64,000 nucleotides of DNA from Bradyrhizobium liaoningense (GTDB taxonomy: Bacteria; Pseudomonadota; Alphaproteobacteria; Rhizobiales; Xanthobacteraceae). The position numbers were made by a program, and so were the translations under genes. Position 1 is the first letter of the stretch, and the number at the start of each line of letters is the position of its first letter. The notes below the pieces were generated by a model that did no database searches, was not told where the DNA came from, and worked only from the letters and a program-made list of their open reading frames with translations. This document shows positions 1 through 7,613 of this stretch, in pieces. The stretch lies in contig NZ_JAFCJS010000008.1 of the NCBI RefSeq assembly GCF_018130825.1, forward strand, positions 124,001 through 188,000. Reading direction: 5' to 3'.

Positions 1-283
1 GCCCGAACAGGCGCACCAGCGCCTCGCGGTCCTGCTTCGCCATCGCCTCCTGCGTCGCCGGCATCGCCGCCACGACGGCGCTCATGGCGGCGGCGCGACG
101 GGACTCTTCAGTGATGCGCGATTGCAGGGCGTCGTAATGGCTGCGCAGCTCGCGCTGGTCGGCGCGGTCGATGATCCCCGCGATGATCCACATCGCGCCG
201 AGCACTGCGATCAGCGCGGTTGCCGCCGCCGTCACCGCCAGCGCAACCGTGATCCGCATCCTGAGGCCGAGGCTCGCCCGCAT
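1..283 (-). CDS. Membrane sensor protein, N-terminal part only (probable chemotaxis transducer or other cache-type sensor)
   Basis: Reading the minus strand from the ATG at 283 gives 94 open codons that run off the window edge. A short basic start is followed by one strong hydrophobic segment at about residues 11-35, then a helical, charged region with the pattern AAMPATQEAMAKQDREALV. That is typical of the first helix of a periplasmic cache sensor in methyl-accepting chemotaxis proteins, kinases or cyclases. The effector domain lies outside the window, so the output type cannot be decided. A second in-frame ATG at 259 is a possible alternative start. The upstream gap (284-594) holds only a dyad repeat. 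Confidence 0.6.
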   Translation of the reverse strand, partial: MRASLGLRMRITVALAVTAAATALIAVLGAMWIIAGIIDRADQRELRSHYDALQSRITEESRRAAAMSAVVAAMPATQEAMAKQDREALVRLFG

Positions 284-416
284 GTCCGACTCGTTCTTTG
301 AGCGTTGGTTAAGAACGCCTATCAACTTCTCGCTAAGAGAGGGTGAACGGGATACCGGCGGTGCGCGGTGGTTGTGGGGGCGGCGCGAGTGAAACGGTGG
401 GCGCGTGCCAAAAACT

Positions 417-574
417 CCGGTGTCGTCCTGGCGAAAGCCAGGACCCATAGCCACCGAATCTGGTTTGGCGAAGACTCGGAATTGCCGCCGTCGCGCCGCA
501 ACTCCTCCCTGGGGTAATCGCGACGAGCGCAAGCGCTCGCGCGGAGGTCCTGGCTTTCGCCAGGACGACACCGG
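417..574. repeat. Long inverted repeat, 29-bp perfect arms
   Basis: Positions 417-445 and 546-574 are exact reverse complements (core GTCCTGGCGAAAGCCAGGAC, itself an imperfect dyad), separated by about 100 bp. The element fills most of the 311-bp gap between the divergently read edge gene and the reductase. Such extragenic dyads recur in Bradyrhizobium genomes. No transposase or coding capacity is visible. Confidence 0.8.
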
Positions 575-594
575 GTGTGTTGAGCTAGCGGGGC

Positions 595-1560
595 CTAATA
601 CCCCCTGACTCGGTCCACCACATTCTCCAGCGCACCGCCGGCCTCGAACTTCGCGATCTGCTCGGCGACATAGGCCGAGATCGCCTCCGCGTCGGTGTCG
701 GCGGCGTTGTGCGGGGTCAGCAGCACCTTGGGATGGGTCCAGAACCGGCTGTCCTTCGGCTGCGGCTCCTGCACGAAGACGTCGAGCGAGGCGGCGCCGA
801 GCGTGCCGTCGTCGAGGCATGCGAGAATGTCGGCTTCGTTCTGCAGGCCGCCGCGGCCGGCATTGATGACCACGGGCGCTCCGAACGGTCCCGAGCGGTT
901 GAGCTTTGTGAAGACGTCGCGGTTGAGGATGCCGTGGGTGTCGGGCGTCAGCGGCAACAAGGACACCAGAATGTCGGTCTTGCGCAGGAACGCGTCCATC
1001 CCGGCGGCGCCATGGAAGCATTCGACGCCCTCGATCGTGCGCGGGCTGCGGCTCCAGCCGACGACACGGAAGCCGAACCGTCGCAGCACGTCGGCCGCAT
1101 CGGCGCCGAGTGTACCCAGGCCCATCATGCCGACCGTGACGGCGCTTGCCGGCCACTGATATTTCGGCTCCCAGCGCTTTTCGCGCTGCGAGTCCCGCAG
1201 ATACAGCTCCTGGCGGTGGTGCATCAGCACGTGCAGCACGACATATTCGGTCATGCGGTTGGTGAGGTCGGGGACGGCGACGCGGACCAGCGGCACGTCG
1301 GGCAGGCTCTTGTCGGCCATCAGCGCATCGACGCCCGCGCCGAGATTGAAGATGGCCCGGAGGTTCGGGAAGGAGCCGAGATCGCCCGGCACCGGCTTCC
1401 ACACCGCGGCATAGTGCACCTCGGCCGGATCGAGGGAGGCATTGGGCAGCAGCACCACGCGGCGGCCGCCGCAGACCGAGTCGAACCGGGCCTTCCAGCG
1501 CTCCGGCAGCCAGTTCTGCTGCGTGCTGTTGATCAGGACGGCCAGTGTACCTTTGGTCAT
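595..1560 (-). CDS. D-2-hydroxyacid dehydrogenase, glyoxylate/hydroxypyruvate reductase A type
   Basis: A 321-residue cytoplasmic NAD(P)H-dependent oxidoreductase, close in length to GhrA (about 312). Visible features are the Rossmann motif GLGTLG at residues 147-152, the segment LLPLTPDTHGIL at 201-212, and the catalytic set Arg236 (NAGRGG), Glu265 (QEP) and His284 (TPHNA). It should reduce glyoxylate or hydroxypyruvate, or related 2-keto acids; the exact substrate cannot be read from sequence. I chose the start MTKGTLAVL at 1560, because the frame extends to 1629 only through an unlikely Gly/Ser/Pro stretch. It is divergent from the YCII gene. Confidence 0.85.
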   Translation of the reverse strand: MTKGTLAVLINSTQQNWLPERWKARFDSVCGGRRVVLLPNASLDPAEVHYAAVWKPVPGDLGSFPNLRAIFNLGAGVDALMADKSLPDVPLVRVAVPDLTNRMTEYVVLHVLMHHRQELYLRDSQREKRWEPKYQWPASAVTVGMMGLGTLGADAADVLRRFGFRVVGWSRSPRTIEGVECFHGAAGMDAFLRKTDILVSLLPLTPDTHGILNRDVFTKLNRSGPFGAPVVINAGRGGLQNEADILACLDDGTLGAASLDVFVQEPQPKDSRFWTHPKVLLTPHNAADTDAEAISAYVAEQIAKFEAGGALENVVDRVRGY

Positions 1561-1704
1561 TCGAAGTGCCTCGTCGGGTTCCGCTTTTGAAGGCCCTCCT
1601 TGGCACGATCTGCCGGATTTTTCTTGCAAAATTTTTCCGCAGCCCTGTCGGGGCGGGGCATATTGGACCGTCTTCAGAACAAGAGGTCAGGGAAGGTGCT
1701 GCCC

Positions 1705-2073
1705 ATGCTTTATGCGATTCTTTGCTATCACGATGAGGATTTCGTCGGCTCCTGGAGCAAGGAGCAGGACGAGACCGTGATGAAGAAGCTCGCCGTGGTG
1801 CAGGAGAAGCTCACCAAGCAGGGTCGGCTCGGGCCGGTGGCGCGGCTGCTGCCGACCACGGCGGCGGCGACCCTGCGCAAGGAGGACCCGCCGCTGGTGC
1901 TCGACGGTCCCTATGCCGAGACCAAGGAGCAATTGCTCGGCTTCTACATCGTCGATTGCAAGAATCTCGACGACGCGCTCGACGTTGCGCGCGAACTGGG
2001 CGCGGCCAATCCCGGCGGCGCCTATGAGGTGCGTCCCGTCGGCGTGTTCCGGCCCGGAGGAAACCTGACGTGA
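1705..2073 (+). CDS. YCII/DGPF-family protein coupled to ECF sigma factor
   Basis: A 122-residue YCII-related protein carrying the DGPF-type motif DGPYAETKEQLLGFY at about residues 72-86. Its ATG at 1705 follows GGAAGG. The frame stays open to 1600, but the upstream residues do not resemble the family. The TGA (2071-2073) overlaps the GTG start (2070-2072) of the following sigma factor, so the two are translationally coupled. DGPF proteins are the known genomic partners of the ECF42 sigma group. Their biochemical role is unsettled; they are ferredoxin-like-fold proteins and possible small-molecule binders or enzymes. Confidence 0.85.
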   Translation: MLYAILCYHDEDFVGSWSKEQDETVMKKLAVVQEKLTKQGRLGPVARLLPTTAAATLRKEDPPLVLDGPYAETKEQLLGFYIVDCKNLDDALDVARELGAANPGGAYEVRPVGVFRPGGNLT

Positions 2074-3356
2074 GCGAGACCGAAACCGCCTGGATCGAGA
2101 CTGCGCTGACCTCGGCGCGACCCCAGGCGGTGGGCGCGCTGCTGCGCTATTTCCGCGATCTCGATACCGCCGAAGAAGCTTTCCAGAATGCGTCCTTGCG
2201 CGCGCTGAAGACCTGGCCGCAGAACGGGCCGCCGCGCGATCCCGCGGCCTGGCTGATCATGGTCGGCCGCAACGTTGCGATCGACGAGGTGCGCCGGACC
2301 CGCAAGCAGCAGCCGCTGCCCGAGGACGACCAGGCGATCTCCGACCTCGACGACGCCGAGGGCGCGCTCGCCGAACGGCTCGACGGTTCGCATTACCGCG
2401 ACGACATCCTGCGGCTGATGTTCATCTGCTGCCATCCGCAGCTGCCGGCGACGCAGCAGATCGCGCTGGCCTTGCGCATCGTCTCGGGCCTCACCGTGAA
2501 GCAGATCGCCCGCGCGTTCCTGGTCTCGGACGCGGCGATGGAGCAGCGCATCACGCGCGCCAAGGCGAAGGTGGCGGAGGCGGGGACGCCGTTCGAGACG
2601 CCGGGCGCAATCGAGCGCTCCGAGCGGCTCGCCGGCGTCGCGGCGATGATCTACCTGATCTTCAACGAGGGTTATTCCGCGAGCGGTGACACCGCGGCGA
2701 TCCGCACACCGCTGTGCGAGGAAGCGATCCGTCTGGCGCGGCTGCTGCTGCGGCTGTTCCCCAGCGAGCCTGAAATCATGGGGCTCACCGCGCTCATCCT
2801 GTTGCAGCACGCACGCAGCGCCGCGCGCTTTGCCGCGGACGGCTCGCTGATCCTGCTGGACGACCAGGACCGCTCGCTATGGAACGGCACCATGATCGCG
2901 GAGGGGCTCGCGCTGATCGACAAGGCGATGCGCCATCGCCGCAGCGGGCCGTACCAGATCCAGGCCGCGATCGCCGCGCTGCATGCGCGCGCGTCGATGC
3001 CGGAGGAGACCGACTGGGCCCAGATCGACCTGCTCTATGGCGCGCTCGAGGTGATGCAGCCTTCGCCCGTGGTGACGCTCAACCGCGCCGTCGCGGTCTC
3101 CAAGGTGCGTGGGCCGCAGGCCGCGCTCGACCTGATCGAGCCGCTGGCGTCGAAACTCGCCAACTACTTCCATTTCTACGGCGTGCGCGGCGCCTTCCTG
3201 ATGCAGCTCGGTCGCAATGACGAAGCCCGCGTCGCCTTCGACCGCGCCATCGCGCTGGCCAACACCTCCGCAGAAGCCGCCCATATCCGCATGCATCTCG
3301 ACCGGCTGATCCGGGATAGCCAGCCGAAGGCAAAGGAAAGCGCGAAGGTGAAGTGA
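2070..3356 (+). CDS. ECF RNA polymerase sigma factor, DGPF-linked (ECF42-like), with C-terminal TPR-like domain
   Basis: The product is 428 residues, twice the length of a classical ECF sigma factor. Region 2 lies in about residues 10-75 (FRDLDTAEEAFQNASLRALK, then NVAIDEVRR). Region 4 is at about 115-170 (ALRIVSGLTVKQIARAFLVS). The rest is a helical repeat domain including YLIFNEGYSAS and TVVTLNRAVA-like segments, as in sigma factors with a C-terminal DUF6596/TPR region. No anti-sigma gene is adjacent; in this group the C-terminal domain is thought to control activity. It starts with GTG inside the stop of the YCII gene, with GGAGG at 2056-2060. Confidence 0.9.
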   Translation: MSETETAWIETALTSARPQAVGALLRYFRDLDTAEEAFQNASLRALKTWPQNGPPRDPAAWLIMVGRNVAIDEVRRTRKQQPLPEDDQAISDLDDAEGALAERLDGSHYRDDILRLMFICCHPQLPATQQIALALRIVSGLTVKQIARAFLVSDAAMEQRITRAKAKVAEAGTPFETPGAIERSERLAGVAAMIYLIFNEGYSASGDTAAIRTPLCEEAIRLARLLLRLFPSEPEIMGLTALILLQHARSAARFAADGSLILLDDQDRSLWNGTMIAEGLALIDKAMRHRRSGPYQIQAAIAALHARASMPEETDWAQIDLLYGALEVMQPSPVVTLNRAVAVSKVRGPQAALDLIEPLASKLANYFHFYGVRGAFLMQLGRNDEARVAFDRAIALANTSAEAAHIRMHLDRLIRDSQPKAKESAKVK

Positions 3357-3366
3357 CGGCGCTTCT

Positions 3367-3469
3367 CGTCATTCCGGGGCGGTCCGCAGGACCGAACTAT
3401 GGTGCGCAATTGCGCACCTGAGAATCTCGAGATTCCGGGTCTGGTCCTTCGGACCATCCCGGAATGACG
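3367..3469. repeat. Composite dyad intergenic repeat
   Basis: The ends CGTCATTCCGGGG (from 3367) and CCCGGAATGACG (to 3469) form an outer stem. Inside are smaller palindromes: GGTCCGCAGGACC and GTGCGCAATTGCGCAC. This is a Bradyrhizobium-type extragenic palindromic element directly after the sigma factor gene. It may also act as a transcription barrier. Confidence 0.75.
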
Positions 3470-3543
3470 ATCAAAAAACATTCCATCAATTGTCGGCCCC
3501 GACCATCCCCCTTCGTCTTAATCCCATATCCAGGGAGCCATTC

Positions 3544-4083
3544 ATGCTGAAAGCCCTTTCCATCATCGCGATCGTTCTCGCCGTCGGCATCGCCGGAGTC
3601 CTCGTCTTTGCTCTCACAAAACCCGACACGTTCCGCGTCGAGCGCAGCCTCGCCATGAAGGCGCCGGCCGCCGCGATCTATCCGCAGGTTGCCGATTTCC
3701 GCTTCTGGACGACCTGGTCTCCCTATGAGAACCGCGATCCCGCGATGAAGCGGACCTTCGGCGGAACTGCGACAGGCAAGGGCGCGACCTATGCCTGGGA
3801 CGGCAACAACAATGTCGGCGCCGGCCACATGGAGATCCTCGAGGCGAGCTCGCCGTCGAAGCTCCGCATCAAGCTCGATTTCGAGCGCCCCTTCGAGGGC
3901 CACAACACCGCCGAGTTCACCTTTGTGCCGCAAGGCGAGACTACTCTGGTCACATGGGCGATGTACGGTCCGGCCCCGTTCCTGTCCAAGCTGATGCAAG
4001 TCTTCATCAACATGGACAGCATGATCGGCAAGGATTTCGAGGCCGGCCTTGCGAGCCTGAAGAAGCTCACCGAAAAACAATGA
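3544..4083 (+). CDS. SRPBCC (START/Bet v1-like) family protein with N-terminal membrane anchor
   Basis: The product is 179 residues. Residues 2-24 form one hydrophobic segment (signal anchor). The rest is a polyketide-cyclase/dehydrase-like SRPBCC domain with VERSLAMKAPAAAIYPQVAD, FRFWTTWSPYE and a C-terminal helix ending GLASLKKLTE. Such domains bind hydrophobic ligands; no substrate can be inferred. The start at 3544 follows AGGGAG at the right distance; the longer frame from 3490 has no family-like N-terminus. A VOC gene follows 34 bp downstream, a frequent companion in DGPF-sigma neighbourhoods, so a shared regulon is plausible. Confidence 0.8.
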   Translation: MLKALSIIAIVLAVGIAGVLVFALTKPDTFRVERSLAMKAPAAAIYPQVADFRFWTTWSPYENRDPAMKRTFGGTATGKGATYAWDGNNNVGAGHMEILEASSPSKLRIKLDFERPFEGHNTAEFTFVPQGETTLVTWAMYGPAPFLSKLMQVFINMDSMIGKDFEAGLASLKKLTEKQ

Positions 4084-4117
4084 GCCCCACTGCCAAGGAA
4101 GAAAGAGGAGAGAAACG

Positions 4118-4531
4118 ATGCTCAATCCCTATCTGTTCTATCAGGACACCTGCGAAGCGGCATTCACCTATTACGCCAAGGTGCTCGGCGGCAAGATCGA
4201 CGCGATGCTGCGTTCCTCGGATGCGCCGCCGGACATGCCCGCCGCGCCCGGTCGCGAGAAGATGATCATGCACGCGCGGATGACGCTGCCCGGTGGCGCC
4301 GTACTGATGGCCTCCGACGCGCCGCCCGAGCACTTTCACAAACCGCAAGGCTTTTCGATCTCGCTGACGATCGCCGATGTCGCGGACGCCGAGCGCAAGT
4401 TCAACGCGCTCGCCGATGGCGGCACTGTCACGATGCCTTTCAGCAAGACTTTCTGGGCCAAAGGCTTCGGCATGTGCATCGACAAGTTCGGCATCCCCTG
4501 GATGGTGAACTGCCCCGCAGAGGGAATGTGA
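4118..4531 (+). CDS. VOC family protein (PhnB/glyoxalase-like)
   Basis: A 137-residue single-domain vicinal oxygen chelate protein of the PhnB-like (3-demethylubiquinone methyltransferase-like) type. It opens MLNPYLFYQDTCEAAFTYYA and contains MIMHARMTLPGGAVLMASD and the C-terminal DKFGIPWMVN. Members bind metals or small ligands but often lack a proven activity. A good ribosome site (GAGGAGAG) precedes the ATG. It probably forms an operon with the SRPBCC gene. Confidence 0.85.
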   Translation: MLNPYLFYQDTCEAAFTYYAKVLGGKIDAMLRSSDAPPDMPAAPGREKMIMHARMTLPGGAVLMASDAPPEHFHKPQGFSISLTIADVADAERKFNALADGGTVTMPFSKTFWAKGFGMCIDKFGIPWMVNCPAEGM

Positions 4532-4635
4532 CAGGCACGATCAGCTGAAATGCCGGCGGGCGCACCTCTCTCGATGATTGCCGGTGAGGGGCGCGCCCAG
4601 GCCGGTCACGTCATGCGCCGATCGGCGTATGCCTC

Positions 4636-4986
4636 TCACCGGATTGATCCGGTCACGTCTTCGCCGGAGGACGGAGCCTGGACGCAGCGAGGGCAGATCA
4701 CGAGCTTGGTGCCGAGCTGCTTGTCGTTCTCCGCTTCGATCTCGTCGTGGACCGCCCACCACGCTTCGGAATACGGACGCAAGGTGGCGAGCACCCTTTC
4801 GCGCTCCTGATTGGGATTGTCCTGCGCGGGTGCAGGACTGGCGGCGCGCCGCTTTGTGACGTGAGAGCGATTCGGGTTCTGGCCGAGGCCGTCCCATGCG
4901 ATCGGACGACGCTCCTGCGCCGGCGCAACCGCGCACCCCATGAGCGCTGCGCAAAAAGTGAGCAAGAATAAGCCGTGTCGCATCAT
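4636..4986 (-). CDS. Small putative lipoprotein of unknown function
   Basis: The product is 116 residues. A short MMRHG start is followed by a hydrophobic segment ending in LMGC (Cys18), an acceptable lipobox, so it is probably an envelope lipoprotein. The mature part is polar, with VLATLRPYSEAWWAVHDEIE near the middle and a CPRC pair towards the C-terminus. I do not recognise the family. A perfect TTAA-N7-TTAA site lies 64 bp upstream, suggesting cell-cycle control. Confidence 0.6.
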   Translation of the reverse strand: MMRHGLFLLTFCAALMGCAVAPAQERRPIAWDGLGQNPNRSHVTKRRAASPAPAQDNPNQERERVLATLRPYSEAWWAVHDEIEAENDKQLGTKLVICPRCVQAPSSGEDVTGSIR

Positions 4987-5049
4987 GCCGGGCCTTTGGA
5001 GCGGTACGCGACACGCAAATTCCGCTTGGGAAGTATCGCATCGCGCCAG

Positions 5050-5064
5050 TTAAATGGAACTTAA
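5050..5064. promoter_or_regulatory. Candidate CtrA binding site (TTAA-N7-TTAA)
   Basis: TTAA ATGGAAC TTAA matches the full alphaproteobacterial CtrA consensus. It lies 64 bp upstream of the lipoprotein gene read leftwards and 210 bp before the 30-codon gene read rightwards. The lipoprotein is the more likely target. This is a sequence match only. Confidence 0.5.
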
Positions 5065-5273
5065 GGGAAACGACGTGGCCGGCATGGCTGAATTAGGAAT
5101 CATGATCTCGCATCACTTTGCGAAAGCAGTGAGGCCGCTTCGTGGAGAGGTGCGGCCCGCATCGCACAATAACTGGCGCAATAATAGGCTGTGAACTCAG
5201 CGTCAAAATCGCTAATCATTTCTTCATAAATTCTACAAACTGGGATGGGCGTGACTTGGAAGGGGAGCGACCG

Positions 5274-5366
5274 ATGGCAGCGGCGCTACAGATCAACTTT
5301 GCACTGTGGGGTATGCTCATCTGCGCGAGCATGGAACTGGCGCAGATGATCCCGAGGTTCTTCTAG
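5274..5366 (+). CDS. 30-residue hydrophobic small protein
   Basis: The ATG at 5274 is preceded by a strong Shine-Dalgarno (GGAAGGGGAG, 5258-5267). The encoded peptide is almost wholly apolar (MAAALQINFALWGMLICASM, then ELAQMIPRFF), compatible with a single membrane helix. The same frame extends upstream to 5142, but that part is polar and has no ribosome site. Function unknown; the call rests on start-site quality and peptide character only. Confidence 0.45.
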   Translation: MAAALQINFALWGMLICASMELAQMIPRFF

Positions 5367-5414
5367 AACCGACGAAGCGTGTGACCGGCGCAATGTCGCC
5401 GGCGCGCTTGCCCG

Positions 5415-5765
5415 TCAGCTCACGAGCAACGCGATGAGCGTGAAGCTGACACTTGCGATGACAAGCATCGAGACGATGTAGTTGCGCGGCCGCGCCGTCG
5501 TGGAGGGTGTCCGTCTCCCCGGTCGCGGCGGCTCGACGCCGTGCCGGTCGGGTTGCGACGGCGCGAGCGCGGCGTCTGTGCCCGAGCCCGAGCCTACATA
5601 TTTCAAATAGAGCTCGAGCAGCCGCAGCTCGGACGCGAGGTCCATCAGGCCCTCGCGGTCGCGTCGCGACAGCAATTCGAACTCGACGGTTTCCGCGGAG
5701 CTCAGTTGACCGAGGACGATCCGTCCCTGGTCCGACAGGCGGTAGTGGAAATCGATGGGTTGCAT
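5415..5765 (-). CDS. Hypothetical tail-anchored membrane protein
   Basis: A 116-residue product from the ATG at 5765 (MQPIDFHYRLSDQGRIVLG); a start at 5813 is possible but less natural. The N-terminal half is a soluble, acidic and helical domain (DREGLMDLASELRLLELYLK). A Pro/Arg-rich linker follows, then one C-terminal hydrophobic segment of about 20 residues ending at the stop (NYIVSMLVIASVSFTLIALL). That is the topology of a C-tail-anchored protein facing the cytoplasm. Family not recognised. Confidence 0.6.
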   Translation of the reverse strand: MQPIDFHYRLSDQGRIVLGQLSSAETVEFELLSRRDREGLMDLASELRLLELYLKYVGSGSGTDAALAPSQPDRHGVEPPRPGRRTPSTTARPRNYIVSMLVIASVSFTLIALLVS

Positions 5766-6031
5766 AGCGTGCGACCCGCTTGAAAATGAGCAATCCTGAA
5801 AAGGCAAAACCATACTACTCTGTGACCACTGCTGAGATGTGACGCCGCCGCGGCCTCAGTCTGGCCAAATTCAATCATAAACCGCAGGGAAACGCTGCAA
5901 ACCGCGTAAATTGTGCAGCCATTGCAAAGCGCTTGAGCGGATTCAGGGGCCGCGGAGGGGAAATTTGGCTGAACTGCCTAATCGCCGCACAGTGGCGGGC
6001 TGATCGCAGTCACGGCGCCCGCGCCCAGGCG

Positions 6032-6469
6032 TCACCGGCAGCGCGGGTAGATTGCGGCGAGGTCGCGCCCTTTCAGCAGCAGTAGCCGCGAGCTGAGACC
6101 GCCGCGGCGGCTGATCCAGTCGCGCACCGGGCCGGGATAGGCGGCCAGCACCGCTTCGGAAGCTTCCGGCTCGGCATAGATGCGTCCGCGCTGGTCGATC
6201 GAACGTGCGGCGTGGAAGCCGAGCACGGCGCGCCTCGTGACGCAGATGCGCTCGCCCGGCACGATGCTCAGCACCAGCGTGCAGGCGGACAGGCAGGGCC
6301 CGTCGATCACCACGCGCTCGCCGCTTGCGCGCACCTTCTCGAACAGATCGAGGAACGGCCCGACTTGTCCGCCCGGCGACTGGATGATGCGGATTTCGGC
6401 GCCAGCGGGCGTGGCGGCGACGAGCGCGGATGCGAGGATTACGGCCCGGATAAAAGGAACGCTTTGCAT
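6032..6469 (-). CDS. Periplasmic ClpP-like (COG3904-type) protein
   Basis: The product is 145 residues with a Sec signal peptide (MQSVPFIRAVILASALVAAT, cleavage after AGA). The mature part contains IIQSPGGQVG, RVVIDGPCLSACTLVL and a LGFHAA segment. That is the arrangement of the periplasmic ClpP/crotonase-fold family, where the Ser of SAC and the downstream His occupy the catalytic positions. It is short and may be a minimal version. The start MQSVPF was chosen for the signal peptide; the longer frame runs into the adjacent repeat. Confidence 0.65.
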   Translation of the reverse strand: MQSVPFIRAVILASALVAATPAGAEIRIIQSPGGQVGPFLDLFEKVRASGERVVIDGPCLSACTLVLSIVPGERICVTRRAVLGFHAARSIDQRGRIYAEPEASEAVLAAYPGPVRDWISRRGGLSSRLLLLKGRDLAAIYPRCR

Positions 6470-6493
6470 CGTACTCTCCGCACATTCGACGTC

Positions 6494-6587
6494 GTAGGGT
6501 GGGCAAAGCGTAGCGTGCCCACCATCGGCACCGCAAATCCGGAAGAAGGTGGTGGGCACGGCGCAAGAGCGCCTTTGCCCACCCTAC
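6494..6587. repeat. GTAGGGTGGGCAAAG dyad repeat, copy 1
   Basis: GTAGGGTGGGCAAAG at 6494-6508 is mirrored exactly by CTTTGCCCACCCTAC at 6573-6587, with a variable middle containing GTGCCCACC and GGTGGGCAC. Three further copies lie at 32685, 33648 and 37975. It is non-coding and flanks the ClpP-like and SDR genes. Confidence 0.85.
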
Positions 6588-6598
6588 AGATACTGTGC

Positions 6599-7387
6599 CT
6601 ACCCGCTCCGCCTTTGCCCGCGCAGCGTCGGCAGACCGATGCCGGCCGCATCGAAGCCGCCATCAACGGCCAAAATTTGGCCGGTGATGTAGCTCGATCG
6701 TTCCGAGCACAGGAAGTAGATCGCTTCCGCGAGTTCCTCTTCGAGACCGTAACGGTTGAGCGGAATGGCGTCGTGATAATCGGCGCGGATCTCCTTTGTA
6801 TGCACCTGCTTGGCCATCGCCGTGTCGACCGGCCCGGGCGCGACCGCGTTGACGCGGATGTTGAGCGAGGCGAGCTCGACCGCGAGCTGCTTCGTCAAAT
6901 GGGCAAGACCGGCCTTGCTGGTGCCGTAGGCCGAGCGCAGCGTCGAGGCGCGCACCGCCGAGATCGAGGTGATATTGACGATGGCGCCGCCATCGCTGTC
7001 GCGCATCAGGGGCACGGCGGCTTTGGTGCACAGGAACGGACCGGTGAGGTTGACCTCGAGCACGCGGCGCCAGTCGGCGTCCGACGTCTCCATCAGCGGC
7101 GCGAACACGGCGATGCCGGCATTGTTGACGAGCGCGTCCAGCCGGCCGAACCGCCGCTCGATCGCCGTCATCGCGGCGCCGACCGCGGCCGCGTCGGAGA
7201 CGTCGCAGGTCAGCGCCAGCGTCGCCTCGTCCTGGCCGATCCCGGCGACCGCACGGCCGAGCAGCTCGCCCTCGATGTCGAGCAGCGCCACGCGCCAGCC
7301 CTCGCCAAGGAACTTCTTCGCGGTCGCAAGCCCGATGCCGCGCGCGGCTCCGGTGACGAGGGCGACTTTTTGCGGGTCTTGCGGCAT
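6599..7387 (-). CDS. SDR family NAD(P)-dependent oxidoreductase
   Basis: A 262-residue classical short-chain dehydrogenase. It has the cofactor motif VTGAARGIG at about residues 11-19, NNAG near 88-91, the catalytic Ser in NITSISA, and the YGTSK pair (YxxxK). The tail ITGQILAVDGGFDA is the usual SDR end. AAGGA lies upstream of the ATG. The substrate cannot be inferred. The gene stands alone between two dyad repeats. Confidence 0.88.
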   Translation of the reverse strand: MPQDPQKVALVTGAARGIGLATAKKFLGEGWRVALLDIEGELLGRAVAGIGQDEATLALTCDVSDAAAVGAAMTAIERRFGRLDALVNNAGIAVFAPLMETSDADWRRVLEVNLTGPFLCTKAAVPLMRDSDGGAIVNITSISAVRASTLRSAYGTSKAGLAHLTKQLAVELASLNIRVNAVAPGPVDTAMAKQVHTKEIRADYHDAIPLNRYGLEEELAEAIYFLCSERSSYITGQILAVDGGFDAAGIGLPTLRGQRRSG

Positions 7388-7474
7388 GGGCTGGTCTGTC
7401 CTTCTGGCGGAAACGGAAGCCGCACGGGCGGCCAGCGCCTTTTACTTCGCTTTCGTTCCGGCAAGAATAGATTT

Positions 7475-7592
7475 CCGTCACCCTGAGGTGGCCGCTTCTT
7501 CAGCGGCCCTCGAAGGGCGACGGCCACAGGCCGGGCCGATTCATCCTTCGAGGCTCGCCGTGCTTTGCACGGCGAGCACCTCAGGATGACGG
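7475..7592. repeat. CACCTCAGGATGACGG dyad repeat, copy 1
   Basis: The outer arms CCGTCACCCTGAGGTG (7475-7490) and CACCTCAGGATGACGG (7577-7592) match with one mismatch. The interior has GGCCGC...GCGGCC, CCTTCGAGG and GCACGGCGAGC dyads. A second copy is at 37857-37963. It lies between the SDR and chemotaxis genes and is non-coding. Confidence 0.85.
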
Positions 7593-7613
7593 GGACAGAG
7601 TAAGGCTGACGAC

